From positions 1 to 64,000 of the forward strand of contig NZ_CAJYMB010000150.1 in assembly GCF_913775985.1 (NCBI RefSeq): a DNA stretch of 64,000 nucleotides, read 5' to 3'. Made by a program: the position numbers and the translations under genes. The DNA comes from an uncultured Pluralibacter sp. (GTDB lineage: Bacteria; Pseudomonadota; Gammaproteobacteria; Enterobacterales; Enterobacteriaceae). The notes under the pieces are model-generated. The model worked only from the letters and a program-made list of their open reading frames with translations, searched no databases and was not told the DNA's origin. Below, in pieces: positions 39,773 to 48,831 of this stretch (positions are counted from its first letter, which is position 1; each line of letters begins with the position of its first letter).

Positions 39773-41047
39773 ATGATGAACGTATTGAAATTTAACCGCC
39801 GCGCGCTGGCGGCGCTGGTTCTTCTGGCATCCGGCCTGCCGTTCTGCGCCCGCGCCGATGACGACGCGGCGCTGATTAAGCAGGGAGAATACCTCTCCCG
39901 GCTGGGGGACTGCATGGCCTGCCACTCTGTCCCCGGAAAACCGGCCTACGCCGGCGGGCTGGCCATCGAGTCCAACCTCGGCACCATTTACTCCACCAAC
40001 ATTACGCCGGACAAAACCCACGGCATCGGCAGCTACAGCGAAGCGCAGTTTGCTGACGCGGTGCGTAAAGGTGTTCTGCCCGACGGCACGCGGCTCTATC
40101 CGGCGATGCCCTATCCGGACTACGCCAAAATCAGCGACGAGGATATTCACGCGCTGTACGTCTATTTCATGCAGGGCGTTCCGCCCAGCAGCGAGCAGCC
40201 GCCGGCGACCGATCTGAGCTTCCCTTTCAGCCAGCGCTGGGGGATCCGCTTCTGGGATCTGTTCTTCACCGCCGAAGGGCCGTTTAAGCCCATCGCGGGC
40301 GCGTCGGCCCAGGTGAACCGCGGCGCCTACATTGTGGAAGGCCTCGGCCACTGCGGCAGCTGCCACACGCCGCGCGGCTTTGCTATGCAGGAAAAAGCGC
40401 TCGACAGCGGCGATGCGGCGTTCCTCAGCAGCGGCAACCTCAACGGCTGGGAGGTTCCCTCCCTGCGCGGGCTGCCGCGCTGGAATGAGCAGGAGATCGT
40501 TGACTACCTGCAAACCGGGCGCAACGACCGCGCCGCTGTCGGTGGTGAAATGACCTCGGTGGTGGAGCACAGCAGCGCCTGGATGCACGACGACGATCTG
40601 CAGGCGATTGCCGCCTATCTCAAGTTTCTCGGCGGCAATCCCGCCCTGCAGCGGGGGGACGAATCCGCCCGCCGGGCGACGCAGGCCCGCCTGACGGCGG
40701 GGCAGGGGCTCAGCGTCGGGGAGCGGCTGTACGTCGATAACTGCGGCGCCTGCCACTTCGCCAGCGGCCAGGGCGCGCCGAAGATCTTCCCGCAGATCGA
40801 CGGGGCAACCCTGGTGAACGCCGCGGCGCCGGACGGGCTGATCCACACCATTTTGGCCGGGGCCCAGCTGCCCTCTACCGAAAAAGCGCCGTCGGCGCTG
40901 GCAATGCCCGGCTTTGCCGGCCGCCTCAGCGACGACGACGTCGCGCAGCTCGCCACCTTTATCCGCCAAGGCTGGAGCAACAGCGCCCCGGCGGTGACGG
41001 AAAAACAGGTCGCCGAGGTGCGTCAATCGCTGAAAAAGGATAAGTAA
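39773..41047 (+). CDS. Membrane gluconate-type dehydrogenase, triheme cytochrome c subunit
   Basis: 424 residues. The signal peptide ends near residue 28 (LASGLPFCARA). Three CxxCH heme c sites are visible: CMACH (about residue 47), CGSCH (about 195) and CGACH (about 325), with later Met residues as likely axial ligands. It passes electrons from the FAD subunit to ubiquinone at the outer face of the inner membrane. The start lies 1 bp after the FAD-subunit stop. The substrate follows the FAD subunit and is probably gluconate. Confidence 0.92.
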   Translation: MMNVLKFNRRALAALVLLASGLPFCARADDDAALIKQGEYLSRLGDCMACHSVPGKPAYAGGLAIESNLGTIYSTNITPDKTHGIGSYSEAQFADAVRKGVLPDGTRLYPAMPYPDYAKISDEDIHALYVYFMQGVPPSSEQPPATDLSFPFSQRWGIRFWDLFFTAEGPFKPIAGASAQVNRGAYIVEGLGHCGSCHTPRGFAMQEKALDSGDAAFLSSGNLNGWEVPSLRGLPRWNEQEIVDYLQTGRNDRAAVGGEMTSVVEHSSAWMHDDDLQAIAAYLKFLGGNPALQRGDESARRATQARLTAGQGLSVGERLYVDNCGACHFASGQGAPKIFPQIDGATLVNAAAPDGLIHTILAGAQLPSTEKAPSALAMPGFAGRLSDDDVAQLATFIRQGWSNSAPAVTEKQVAEVRQSLKKDK

Positions 41048-41063
41048 GGAGCATTGTCCACAG

Positions 41064-41096
41064 CCGGCAGCGGAGGGTTCTCACTGCCGGTTTTTT
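41064..41096 (+). terminator. Rho-independent terminator of the dehydrogenase operon
   Basis: CCGGCAG (41064-41070) pairs with CTGCCGG (41084-41090) over a 13-base loop and is followed directly by TTTTTT. Confidence 0.88.
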
Positions 41097-41440
41097 ATTC
41101 ATGGGGCACTACCGATTCGCAGGCCGCGCGCCAACAGCAGATCCCACGCGTAAACCCTGGTGCAGCCAGGCAGGGCGCGTAACATTGCCGCCTTAAGAAA
41201 CTAAAGTAATTGAATATCTGTTAACCACCCGTTTTTTATTCACCGCATCTTTATCACTGCTCAGACGTGATGATACCCACGCAATTTTGAGCCTCTGGTT
41301 CTGCAAGCCTGACCGCACGGGATAGCCCGACCAACGATACAAACTTCCGCTGACGAATACTTACAAAATTCTTTTGATCTCAGACAACGCTTTCAGGGCT
41401 AATACGATCGTAATATATTTGTTTATATAGCGATTGGTGA
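41097..41440. other. Intergenic region upstream of the TonB receptor
   Basis: About 340 bp without a gene. It should hold the promoter of the receptor-importer operon. No good Fur box (GATAATGATAATCATTATC type) and no cobalamin riboswitch B12-box is visible by eye, so control by iron or B12 is not supported. Confidence 0.4.
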
Positions 41441-43615
41441 GTGATGAAAATTAAAACAACGCTGGCGGCGCTGCTGCCGGTTCTGGGTCCGGCCGTGCTG
41501 CAAAATGCGCTGGCGGCAGCGCCGCACGCGCCTGAAGAGCAAATGGTTGTCACGGCCAGTCCCGCAGCGGACAGCACAGACGCCGCCGCGGGCGCCGGAT
41601 TCAAAACCGACGATATCACCGTCGGCCCGCTGGGAAACAAGGCGTGGATCGATACGCCTTACTCCTCGACGACGGTCACCAAAGAGATGATTGAGAACCA
41701 GCAGGCCCAGAGCGTCAGCGAACTGCTGAAATACTCGCCCAGTACCCAGATGCAGGCCCGCGGCGGAATGGACGTCGGGCGTCCGCAGAGCCGCGGCATG
41801 CAGGGCAGCGTGGTGGCCAACAGCCGGCTCGACGGCCTGAACGTGGTATCCACCACCGCCTTTCCGGTGGAAATGCTGGAGCGCCTCGACGTGCTGAACA
41901 GCCTTACCGGCGCGCTGTACGGCCCGGCGAGCCCGGCGGGCCAGTTTAACTTTGTCGCCAAACGGCCTGGTGAGCAGACGCTGCGTAAAGTATCGCTGGG
42001 CTATCAGGGCCGCGGGGCGGTGACCGGCCATGCCGATTTGGGCGGCCACTTTGATGACCAGCACCGCTTCGGCTATCGGCTCAACCTGCTGAACCAGGAC
42101 GGCGAGGGCAACGTCGACGGCAGCACCCTGCGCCGCAAGCTGGCGGCGGTGGCGCTCGACTGGGATATCCAGCCGGGCACCCAGCTGCAGCTGGACGCCA
42201 GCCACTACGAATTTTTGCAAAAGGGCTATCCGGGCAGCTTCAGCTACGGTCCGAACGTTAAGCTGCCCTCCGCGCCGAACCCGAAAAACAGAAACCTGGC
42301 GCTGAAAACCGCCGGTAACGATCTGACCACCGACACCATCAGCACCCACCTGATCCACTATTTCAACGATGACTGGTCGATGAATGCCGGTGTCGGCTGG
42401 CAGCAGGCGGATCGCGCCATGCGCAGCGTCAGCAGCAAAATCGTCAACAATCAGGGCGATATGACGCGCTCGATGAAAGACTCTACCGCCGCCGGGCGTT
42501 TTCGGGTGCTGAGCAATGCCGTAACGCTTAACGGCCGCCTGATGACCGGCAGCGTCAGCCACGATCTGGCGATCTCCACCACCGGCTACGTCTGGTCGCT
42601 GTACAGCGCTAAACGCGCCGGCGGCAGCTACAGCTGGGGAACCACTAATATCCACGATCCCTCGCGCATGGGCGAGCAGGGCGACGGTAAAATTCATACC
42701 GGCGGCCCGCGCTACCGCTCCAGCGTCAACAGCCAGCAGAGCATTACCGTCGGGGATACCGCTACCTTTAATTCGCAGTGGTCAGCGATGTTTTTCCTCA
42801 GCCAGAGCTGGCTGCAGACCAAAAACTACGCAAAGCACGGCGGCAAAACCGGTGAAACCAACGAAGACGGCTTCAGCCCGAACGCCGCCCTGATGTATAA
42901 AATCACGCCAAATACGCTGGCCTACATCAGCTACGCCGACTCGCTGGAGCAGGGCGGCACCGCCCCCACCGATGACAGCATCAAAAATGCCGGCCAGACG
43001 CTCGATCCTTACCGCAGCAAGCAGTACGAAATCGGCCTTAAATCTGACGTCGGCGGCATGAACCTCGGCGCGGCCCTGTTCCGCCTCAAGCGCCCGTTTG
43101 CCTACGTCAACGCTGACGATGTGTATCAGGAGCAGGGCAAGCAGGTGAATAACGGCCTGGAGTTGACCGCCACCGGTAACCCGTGGCAGAACCTGAACCT
43201 CTACAGCGGCGTGACCTTCCTCGATCCTAAACTGAAAGACACTGCCAGCAGCGCCACCCGCAACAAGCGCGTGGTCGGCGTGCCGAAAGTGCAGGCCAAC
43301 CTGCTTGCCGAGTACAGCCTGCCCGCAATGCCCGAACTGGTGTACAGCGCTAACGTGCACTACACCGGCAGGCGCGCGGCGAACGATACCAACACCAGCT
43401 ATGCCAGCAGCTACACCACCTGGGATCTGGGTACCCGCTACACCACCCGGCTGAGCAACGTACCAACCACTCTCCGGCTGGTGGTGAACAACGTCTTCGA
43501 TAAGCACTACTGGGCCTCTATTTTTCCGTCGGGTACCGACGGCGATAACGGCTCACCGAGCGCCTTCCTCGGCGGCGGCCGGGAAGTGCGCGCCTCGGTA
43601 ACCTTTGATTTTTAA
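41441..43615 (+). CDS. TonB-dependent outer-membrane receptor (siderophore-type)
   Basis: 724 residues. A signal peptide (cleavage after NALAAA) is followed by the TonB box EEQMVVTAS, a plug domain (TPYSSTTVTKEMIENQQAQS, GALYGPASPAGQFNFVAKRP) and a 22-strand-type barrel ending in the aromatic ASVTFDF. No N-terminal signalling domain is present. It would carry a ferric siderophore or a similar chelate into the periplasm using TonB energy. The three downstream genes form the matching ABC importer. The ligand is unknown. Confidence 0.9.
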   Translation: MMKIKTTLAALLPVLGPAVLQNALAAAPHAPEEQMVVTASPAADSTDAAAGAGFKTDDITVGPLGNKAWIDTPYSSTTVTKEMIENQQAQSVSELLKYSPSTQMQARGGMDVGRPQSRGMQGSVVANSRLDGLNVVSTTAFPVEMLERLDVLNSLTGALYGPASPAGQFNFVAKRPGEQTLRKVSLGYQGRGAVTGHADLGGHFDDQHRFGYRLNLLNQDGEGNVDGSTLRRKLAAVALDWDIQPGTQLQLDASHYEFLQKGYPGSFSYGPNVKLPSAPNPKNRNLALKTAGNDLTTDTISTHLIHYFNDDWSMNAGVGWQQADRAMRSVSSKIVNNQGDMTRSMKDSTAAGRFRVLSNAVTLNGRLMTGSVSHDLAISTTGYVWSLYSAKRAGGSYSWGTTNIHDPSRMGEQGDGKIHTGGPRYRSSVNSQQSITVGDTATFNSQWSAMFFLSQSWLQTKNYAKHGGKTGETNEDGFSPNAALMYKITPNTLAYISYADSLEQGGTAPTDDSIKNAGQTLDPYRSKQYEIGLKSDVGGMNLGAALFRLKRPFAYVNADDVYQEQGKQVNNGLELTATGNPWQNLNLYSGVTFLDPKLKDTASSATRNKRVVGVPKVQANLLAEYSLPAMPELVYSANVHYTGRRAANDTNTSYASSYTTWDLGTRYTTRLSNVPTTLRLVVNNVFDKHYWASIFPSGTDGDNGSPSAFLGGGREVRASVTFDF

Positions 43616-43625
43616 TGGAGACAAG

Positions 43626-44612
43626 ATGAACATCTTTCGCCTGGCGGCGGTGCTGCCGCTGCTGCTGTGTGCGGGTCTTTGGGCCGCAAGCAGCCATCCG
43701 GGGGTGCGCATTGCGACGCCGTGGCCGGCGCAGAATACCGTAGTGGCGATGCTCGGCTACGGCGACAGCATCGTCGGCACCTCAATGATTGCAAAAGCGA
43801 TCCCGCTTTTTCGCCAGAGCGTGCCGGGTATTGCGCAGGTGCCCGCCATCAGCGCCAGCGGCGGCGAGCTGAACGCCGAGCAGGTGATTGCCCTCGGCGC
43901 TAATCTGCTGTTTGTCGCCGATAGCGGCACTGAACTTCCCCGGCAGGCGCTGCTGGCCCAGGCCGGCGTGAAAGTGGTCTCCTTCAGGGCCAACGCTATG
44001 GCGGCGCTGGTCCAGCGGGTGCAGCAAACGGCCGACGTGCTCGGGCCGGACGCCCGGCAGAAGGCGCAGCGCTACCGGCGCTATTTTGAACGCAATGTCG
44101 CCCTGGTTGCCCGGGGACTCAAAGGCCTTCCCGCCTCCGGGCGCATCCGGCTCTATCACAGTATGGGTAACCCGCTGATGACCTCCGGTCGCCCGTCCCT
44201 GAATCAGGACTGGATGGACCTGGCCGGGGCCGCTAACGTGGCCGAACACTGGTTTGACAGCAGGCCCGGACGCTCCGGGGACGTGGCGGCAGAGCAGGTC
44301 ATCGCCGCTAATCCGCAGGTTATCGTGGCGATGAACAAGCGCGATGCCGACAGCATCCTCGCCTCGCCCCAGTGGGCCAGCGTGGATGCCGTGCGCCATC
44401 ATCGGGTGTACGTCAATCCGAAAGGGATGTTCTGGTGGTGCCGGGAAACCAGCGAGGAGGCGCTGCAATTTTTATGGCTGGCAAAAACGCTCTACCCGGA
44501 GCGCTTTAAGGACGTGGATATGCGCGCGGAGACGCGGGGTTTTTACCGGCAGTTTTTCAATCTTAGCCTCTCCGATCGTCAGCTTGACGACATCCTGAAT
44601 CCGCCCCAGTGA
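43626..44612 (+). CDS. ABC transporter periplasmic binding protein (iron/siderophore/cobalamin type)
   Basis: 328 residues from the ATG at 43626 (GGAG upstream); the longer frame overlaps the receptor gene. The signal peptide ends near SHPG. VVAMLGYGDSIVGTS, LGANLLFVADSG and VIAANPQVIVAMN fit the PF01497 fold of class III binding proteins, which carry ferric siderophores, heme or cobalamin. It lies 10 bp after the receptor and delivers substrate to the FecCD-type permease. Confidence 0.85.
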   Translation: MNIFRLAAVLPLLLCAGLWAASSHPGVRIATPWPAQNTVVAMLGYGDSIVGTSMIAKAIPLFRQSVPGIAQVPAISASGGELNAEQVIALGANLLFVADSGTELPRQALLAQAGVKVVSFRANAMAALVQRVQQTADVLGPDARQKAQRYRRYFERNVALVARGLKGLPASGRIRLYHSMGNPLMTSGRPSLNQDWMDLAGAANVAEHWFDSRPGRSGDVAAEQVIAANPQVIVAMNKRDADSILASPQWASVDAVRHHRVYVNPKGMFWWCRETSEEALQFLWLAKTLYPERFKDVDMRAETRGFYRQFFNLSLSDRQLDDILNPPQ

Positions 44613-44619
44613 GGACGCC

Positions 44620-45687
44620 GTGTCTGAATCTCATTATTTATCAACGCCTGAGTCTGTGGCACGCGATTTACGCCAGGCGCAGCTGAAAAAAGGCGCGATC
44701 CTGGCGGCGATGCTGGCGCTTATCGCCGCTTCGCTGCTGCTGGACTTCGTGCTCGGCCCGTCGGGACTGACGCTTGCCACCCTTGGGCAGACGCTGCTGC
44801 ATCCGGACGGCGTTAGCGCCCCGCTGCGCATCATCGTCTGGGATATTCGCCTGCCCTCGGCGCTGCTGGCGCTGCTGGTGGGCATGGCGCTGGGGCTGGC
44901 GGGGGCGGAGATGCAGACCATCCTCAACAACGCCCTTGCCAGCCCGTTTACCCTCGGGGTGTCGTCGGCCGCTGCCTTCGGCGCGGCGCTGGCTATCGTA
45001 CTGGGGCTGAGCCTGCCGGGCGTGCCCCAGAGCGCGCTGATCCCGGCAAATGCCTTCGGCTTTGCGCTGCTCTCCGCTCTGCTGCTTGACGCCGTCGCCC
45101 GCGGGCTGCGGGTCAGCGGCACCGGCGTTATTCTGCTGGGCATTGCAATGGTCTTCACCTTCAACGCGCTGGTGTCGGTGATGCAGTTTATCGCCGATGA
45201 AGACACGCTCCAGGGGCTGATTTTCTGGACGATGGGCAGCCTGTCGCGCGCCACCTGGGATAAGGTGGCGATCCTCGGCGCGGCGCTTGGCGTCGTGCTG
45301 CCGTGGTCGCTGCGTTCGGCCTGGCAGCTCACCGCCCTGCGCCTTGGGGAAGAGCGCGCCGCCAGCTTTGGGGTCAACGTCCGGCGGCTGCGGCTCAATG
45401 CGCTGCTGCGCATCAGTCTGCTCGCCGCGCTGGCGGTGGCTTTCGTAGGGCCCATCGGCTTTATTGGCCTGGTCGCGCCGCACATGGCGCGCCAGCTGCT
45501 GGGCGAGGACCACCGATACTATCTCCCCGGGAGCCTGCTGACGGGCGGGCTGCTGCTCTCTCTGGCGTCGGTGGCCTCAAAAAATCTGCTGTCGGGCGTA
45601 CTTCTGCCGGTAGGGATAGTAACGTCGCTGGTGGGGATCCCGCTGTTTCTGGCGATCGTGATGCGCCGCCGCGGGGAGCTGTCATGA
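44620..45687 (+). CDS. FecCD-family ABC transporter permease
   Basis: 355 residues starting at GTG (44620) with GAGG upstream. About ten membrane segments. DIRLPSALLALLVGMALGLAGAEMQ, NNALASPFTLGVSSAAAFG and AVAFVGPIGFIGLVAPHMAR are signatures of the FecCD/BtuC family. It forms a homodimeric channel for chelated iron or cobalamin. It overlaps the ATPase gene by 4 bp (ATGA). Confidence 0.93.
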   Translation: MSESHYLSTPESVARDLRQAQLKKGAILAAMLALIAASLLLDFVLGPSGLTLATLGQTLLHPDGVSAPLRIIVWDIRLPSALLALLVGMALGLAGAEMQTILNNALASPFTLGVSSAAAFGAALAIVLGLSLPGVPQSALIPANAFGFALLSALLLDAVARGLRVSGTGVILLGIAMVFTFNALVSVMQFIADEDTLQGLIFWTMGSLSRATWDKVAILGAALGVVLPWSLRSAWQLTALRLGEERAASFGVNVRRLRLNALLRISLLAALAVAFVGPIGFIGLVAPHMARQLLGEDHRYYLPGSLLTGGLLLSLASVASKNLLSGVLLPVGIVTSLVGIPLFLAIVMRRRGELS

Positions 45688-46457
45688 CCGGATTAGTGAT
45701 AAAAGATCTCAGCGCCGGCTACCGGCGGCACAGCGTCATTGACGCGCTGACGCTTCCCCGCCTGCAGCCGGGAGAAGTGACGATGCTGCTGGGGCCGAAC
45801 GGCTGCGGTAAATCCACGCTGCTGCGCGCCGTTGCCGGGCTAAACAACGCTCGCGGAGAAGCGTGGCTGAACGCTAAAAATCTGCTTTCCCTCTCCTGTG
45901 CCGACAGGGCAAAAGAGGTGGTCTATCTGCCCCAGACGCTGCCCTCCGGTGTCCATCTGCAGGTGCTGGAATCGGTTCTCGCCGCGCGCCGCGCCAGCGG
46001 CGGTCGCAGCATGAAGGAGGATCGGGCGCAGGCCCTTAGCCTGCTGGCGTCGCTGGATATCGCCGGGCTGGCAATGTGCTATCTGGACGCGCTTTCCGGC
46101 GGGCAGGCGCAGCGGGTAGGGCTGGCCCAGGCGCTGATCCGCAGTCCGTCGCTGCTGCTGCTCGACGAGCCGCTGAGCGCCCTCGACCTGAAATATCAGC
46201 TGCAGGTGATGGACATTATCCAGCGCGAAACCCGCGCGCGCAGGATGGTCACCCTCATGGTGGTGCACGATATCAATCTGGCCCTGCGCCACGGCGGGCA
46301 GGTGCTGATGATGAAGGACGGACGGCTCGCGGCCAGCGGCTCCCCGCAGGCGGTCATCACCCCTGAAAACCTGGCCCGGGTCTACGGCGTGCGCGCCCGG
46401 GTTGAGCGCTGCTCGCAGGGGCAGCCGCAGGTTATTGTTGATGGGATGCTGGCTTAA
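45684..46457 (+). CDS. ABC transporter ATPase (FepC/BtuD type)
   Basis: 257 residues from the ATG at 45684, which overlaps the permease stop; longer frames are artefacts of the overlapping gene. Walker A is LLGPNGCGKSTLLRA, the Q-loop is YLPQTLP, the signature LSGGQAQRVGLAQAL, Walker B LLLLDEPLSALD, and the switch His is in VVHDINLAL. It powers the FecCD-type importer. Last gene of the four-gene operon. Confidence 0.93.
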   Translation: MTGLVIKDLSAGYRRHSVIDALTLPRLQPGEVTMLLGPNGCGKSTLLRAVAGLNNARGEAWLNAKNLLSLSCADRAKEVVYLPQTLPSGVHLQVLESVLAARRASGGRSMKEDRAQALSLLASLDIAGLAMCYLDALSGGQAQRVGLAQALIRSPSLLLLDEPLSALDLKYQLQVMDIIQRETRARRMVTLMVVHDINLALRHGGQVLMMKDGRLAASGSPQAVITPENLARVYGVRARVERCSQGQPQVIVDGMLA

Positions 46458-47069
46458 CGACTGGCGTGGTGTTGGCGGCACAGACGTGAATGATGCTGGT
46501 GCATTATTTGCTTGCCGCTGACAGTATTTCTCTGGCTTTCGGCTGTATGCGGTGAATATTCGTCGGCCAGCTGGCGGAATACGCGTTTATAATCTTTGCT
46601 CTTTTTCGCTGTCGTTATCTGTCCGGGGAAAAATTGCCATCTGTTATTAACCTGCCCAGCTTTTACAGTAGTAAGGCACGGAAATACAGCGGGTGGTACC
46701 CTTTGTGACTACTTTTTAATTTTATTTCCACGATCATGATGTGTATATCAAACATCGAAATCATCTATGCTTTTTTGCTCAGTCAATGTCATGCGGCAGG
46801 GCTTGATTAATCTAATTATTACAATTCGTTATCCGGATTTTTTAACGGGTAATTAAGATATGCACACTCACATTATCCGCCTCAAATATAATGACATAAA
46901 GCCACGAAAATAAAAGCATAGTCATTTTTGTTCTATGCGAAAGCGGCTAATTTACTTTACCTGAAACATAATTAATGTAATAAGACCCTGCAGGTCTCTT
47001 TTGTTACCTTTTTTTACTTCAGGTAATACGCATTAATTAAACATTAGGGTTAAAAAGGATATTAGCAAT
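46458..47069. other. 612-bp gene-free region before the S8 peptidase gene
   Basis: No gene is supported. The minus strand has a stop-free stretch from about 46710 down to 46454, encoding QLADEYSPHTAESQ among others, but it has no start codon or ribosome binding site. The right half is AT-rich and should hold the peptidase promoter; a small hairpin (GACC/GGTC) lies near 46986-46999. Confidence 0.4.
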
Positions 47070-48614
47070 ATGAAATTAAAATCTCTGGTGCTGGCGCTCA
47101 GTCTGTCAGCGTCTCTGCCCGCGCTTGCCGGGCAGGTAGATTATTATGCCGGACAACAGGTTGAGTATCCGCAAATCGTCATTAAATATGCGAAAGTCTA
47201 TCCTCAGCCTCGTTCGGGAATTAAGGTTATTGGCGCCGATATCACCGACCCGCAGGGGAATGCGCTATCGCCGAAAAAACTGTTTACGCTCTCCGAGACG
47301 CGTTCCGGTGACGACGCTGACGATCCGAACGGGTTAAATCGCTTCTACGCTATCGATCTGCCGGCCGATAAGCAGAAAGATCCCGAGTATATCAACCACG
47401 TACTGGATACTATCTCGCAGCTACCGCAGGTTGAGCTGGTGTATCCGGCGGCCAGACCGGCGTCACTGGATAACAGCAACGACGGAGACGGCACAAATTC
47501 CGGGCAGGGCAGCAAGAGAACATCGGCCAGAGCCGAAGCAGATCCCGTCGACACTACGCCAGACTTTACCCCGCTTCAGGGCTACCTGCAGGGGCCCGAG
47601 CCGATCGACAACCCGTCCGCACCGGAAAACCTGCGCAGCCTCGCGATCGGCGGTATTAACTGGCAGAACGTAAAAGATCGCCCGGGGGCACAGGGGCAGG
47701 GCATTACCATTATCTCCAATGAGGCGGGGCGCTGGGATGAGGAGCATGTCGATCTTCCCAAAGCCTATCAAAAGTTTGGCATCAGGCTCAGCATCTTTGA
47801 TTTCAGTGATTATATACGGCCGGTTGCAGGCCACGATACCAGCAGCGTCGGCATTATGGCCGGTAAAGACAACGGTTTTGGCATTACCGGCATTGCCAAT
47901 AAAGCCCGTTTTGGTTATGCAATGGACGATCCGCAAGCGCTGTTAAAAGCCGGGGCCACCCTCCGCGCCGGCGACGTCGTGCAGGTGGGGTTACATACCT
48001 GGAACCCGTTCTGTAAGACCGATGATGAGGTCTGCAGGGAGCGCTTTGTGCCTATGGAAATTGAAGCCGCGTGGTTTTCGGCGATTAAGTCGCTAACCGA
48101 CAAAGGCATCATCGTCGTGATCGCCGCGGGTAACGGCAATGAGAATCTGGACAGCCCGCTCTACGGCGGTCGATTCAATACTGCCGTGCGCGATTCGGGG
48201 GCGATTTATGCCGGTGCTTTCTGCTCGGCGGACGGGAAAAAAGCCGACTTCTCGAATTACGGCTCCCGGGTGACTACCTCGTCGTGGGGATGCTGGAACG
48301 TGGTATCCACCACCACAGCAGACAGTAAAGGTGAAAAACTGTATACCGCAGGCGGCCCGCACAACCAGTACAGGGCCAATTTTGCGGGGACATCGTCATC
48401 AAACCCAATTGTGGCGGGCGCGGCGGCGAGCCTTTCCGGCTACGCGAAGTCGAAAAATATTCTGCTGAACTCGCGCCAGGTGCGCACGATCCTGGCGGAA
48501 ACCGGCACGCACCTGAAGGGATCCGGCGGTCGGGAAGATGACGCCTCTGTCATCGGCACGCAGCCGGATCTGGTTCGCGCCTTCGAGCGGGTGGATAAAC
48601 TGAGTCATCAATAA
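47070..48614 (+). CDS. Exported S8 (subtilisin-like) peptidase homologue lacking the usual catalytic Asp
   Basis: 514 residues with a signal peptide (cleavage after LPALA, residue 20). An N-terminal domain of about 190 residues contains a low-complexity linker (NSNDGDGTNSGQGS). The S8 core begins near 205: GQGITIISNEAGRWDEEHVDL replaces the usual D-x-E/DTG block, putting Ser216 where Asp is expected while Glu218 is kept; AGHDTSSVGIMAG holds His255; VIAAGNGNE the oxyanion Asn; and GTSSSNPIVAGAA the nucleophile Ser442. So His, Asn and Ser are present and Asp is not obvious. It may be inactive, self-limited or use another acid. It stands alone, with a hairpin downstream. Confidence 0.82.
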   Translation: MKLKSLVLALSLSASLPALAGQVDYYAGQQVEYPQIVIKYAKVYPQPRSGIKVIGADITDPQGNALSPKKLFTLSETRSGDDADDPNGLNRFYAIDLPADKQKDPEYINHVLDTISQLPQVELVYPAARPASLDNSNDGDGTNSGQGSKRTSARAEADPVDTTPDFTPLQGYLQGPEPIDNPSAPENLRSLAIGGINWQNVKDRPGAQGQGITIISNEAGRWDEEHVDLPKAYQKFGIRLSIFDFSDYIRPVAGHDTSSVGIMAGKDNGFGITGIANKARFGYAMDDPQALLKAGATLRAGDVVQVGLHTWNPFCKTDDEVCRERFVPMEIEAAWFSAIKSLTDKGIIVVIAAGNGNENLDSPLYGGRFNTAVRDSGAIYAGAFCSADGKKADFSNYGSRVTTSSWGCWNVVSTTTADSKGEKLYTAGGPHNQYRANFAGTSSSNPIVAGAAASLSGYAKSKNILLNSRQVRTILAETGTHLKGSGGREDDASVIGTQPDLVRAFERVDKLSHQ

Positions 48615-48620
48615 GCGTTG

Positions 48621-48647
48621 ACCGCGGGCGGAGAAGCCGCCCGCGGT
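48621..48647 (+). terminator. Hairpin after the S8 peptidase gene
   Basis: A perfect 11-bp stem (ACCGCGGGCGG at 48621-48631 with CCGCCCGCGGT at 48637-48647), 5-base loop, starting 6 bases after the stop codon. It is followed by a weak T-rich stretch, so it is a likely terminator. Confidence 0.7.
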
Positions 48648-48753
48648 GTTCAGTGTCTTTAGTTTCGTATACGACGCCCTTTCCGGTGTGGCCTTTTCCT
48701 TCCGATAATTTTTATTCGCTGTTTTTAACATAAATCATAAAAACAGCATCAAC

Positions 48754-48775
48754 ACATATGCTTTTTCGAATGTAA
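48754..48775 (+). promoter_or_regulatory. Probable ArsR operator, copy 1 (arsR promoter)
   Basis: ACATATG-N8-CGAATGTAA is an imperfect dyad (ACATATG against CGAATGT) 57 bases before the arsR start. The same 22-bp sequence, differing at three central bases, recurs just before arsB. E. coli ArsR binds a comparable ACATTCG/ATATGT-containing dyad, which supports autoregulation. Confidence 0.6.
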
Positions 48776-48831
48776 TTAATGATTTTATCTCCCCGCCGCG
48801 TACCCTCTTTTACACAAACAAGGGAGGACGG

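Noticed and set aside
37998-39915. Very long minus-strand open frames opposite the FAD subunit and other GC-rich genes
   Set aside because: They are antisense shadows of strongly supported genes with high third-position GC and show no domain motifs.
41140-41440. Cobalamin riboswitch upstream of the BtuCDF-like cassette
   Set aside because: The conserved B12-box and surrounding core elements are not visible in this leader.
46454-46710. Stop-free minus-strand stretch encoding QLADEYSPHTAESQ and more, opposite the end of the ABC ATPase operon
   Set aside because: No start codon, no ribosome binding site and no family match; about 83 codons is not enough to claim a gene.
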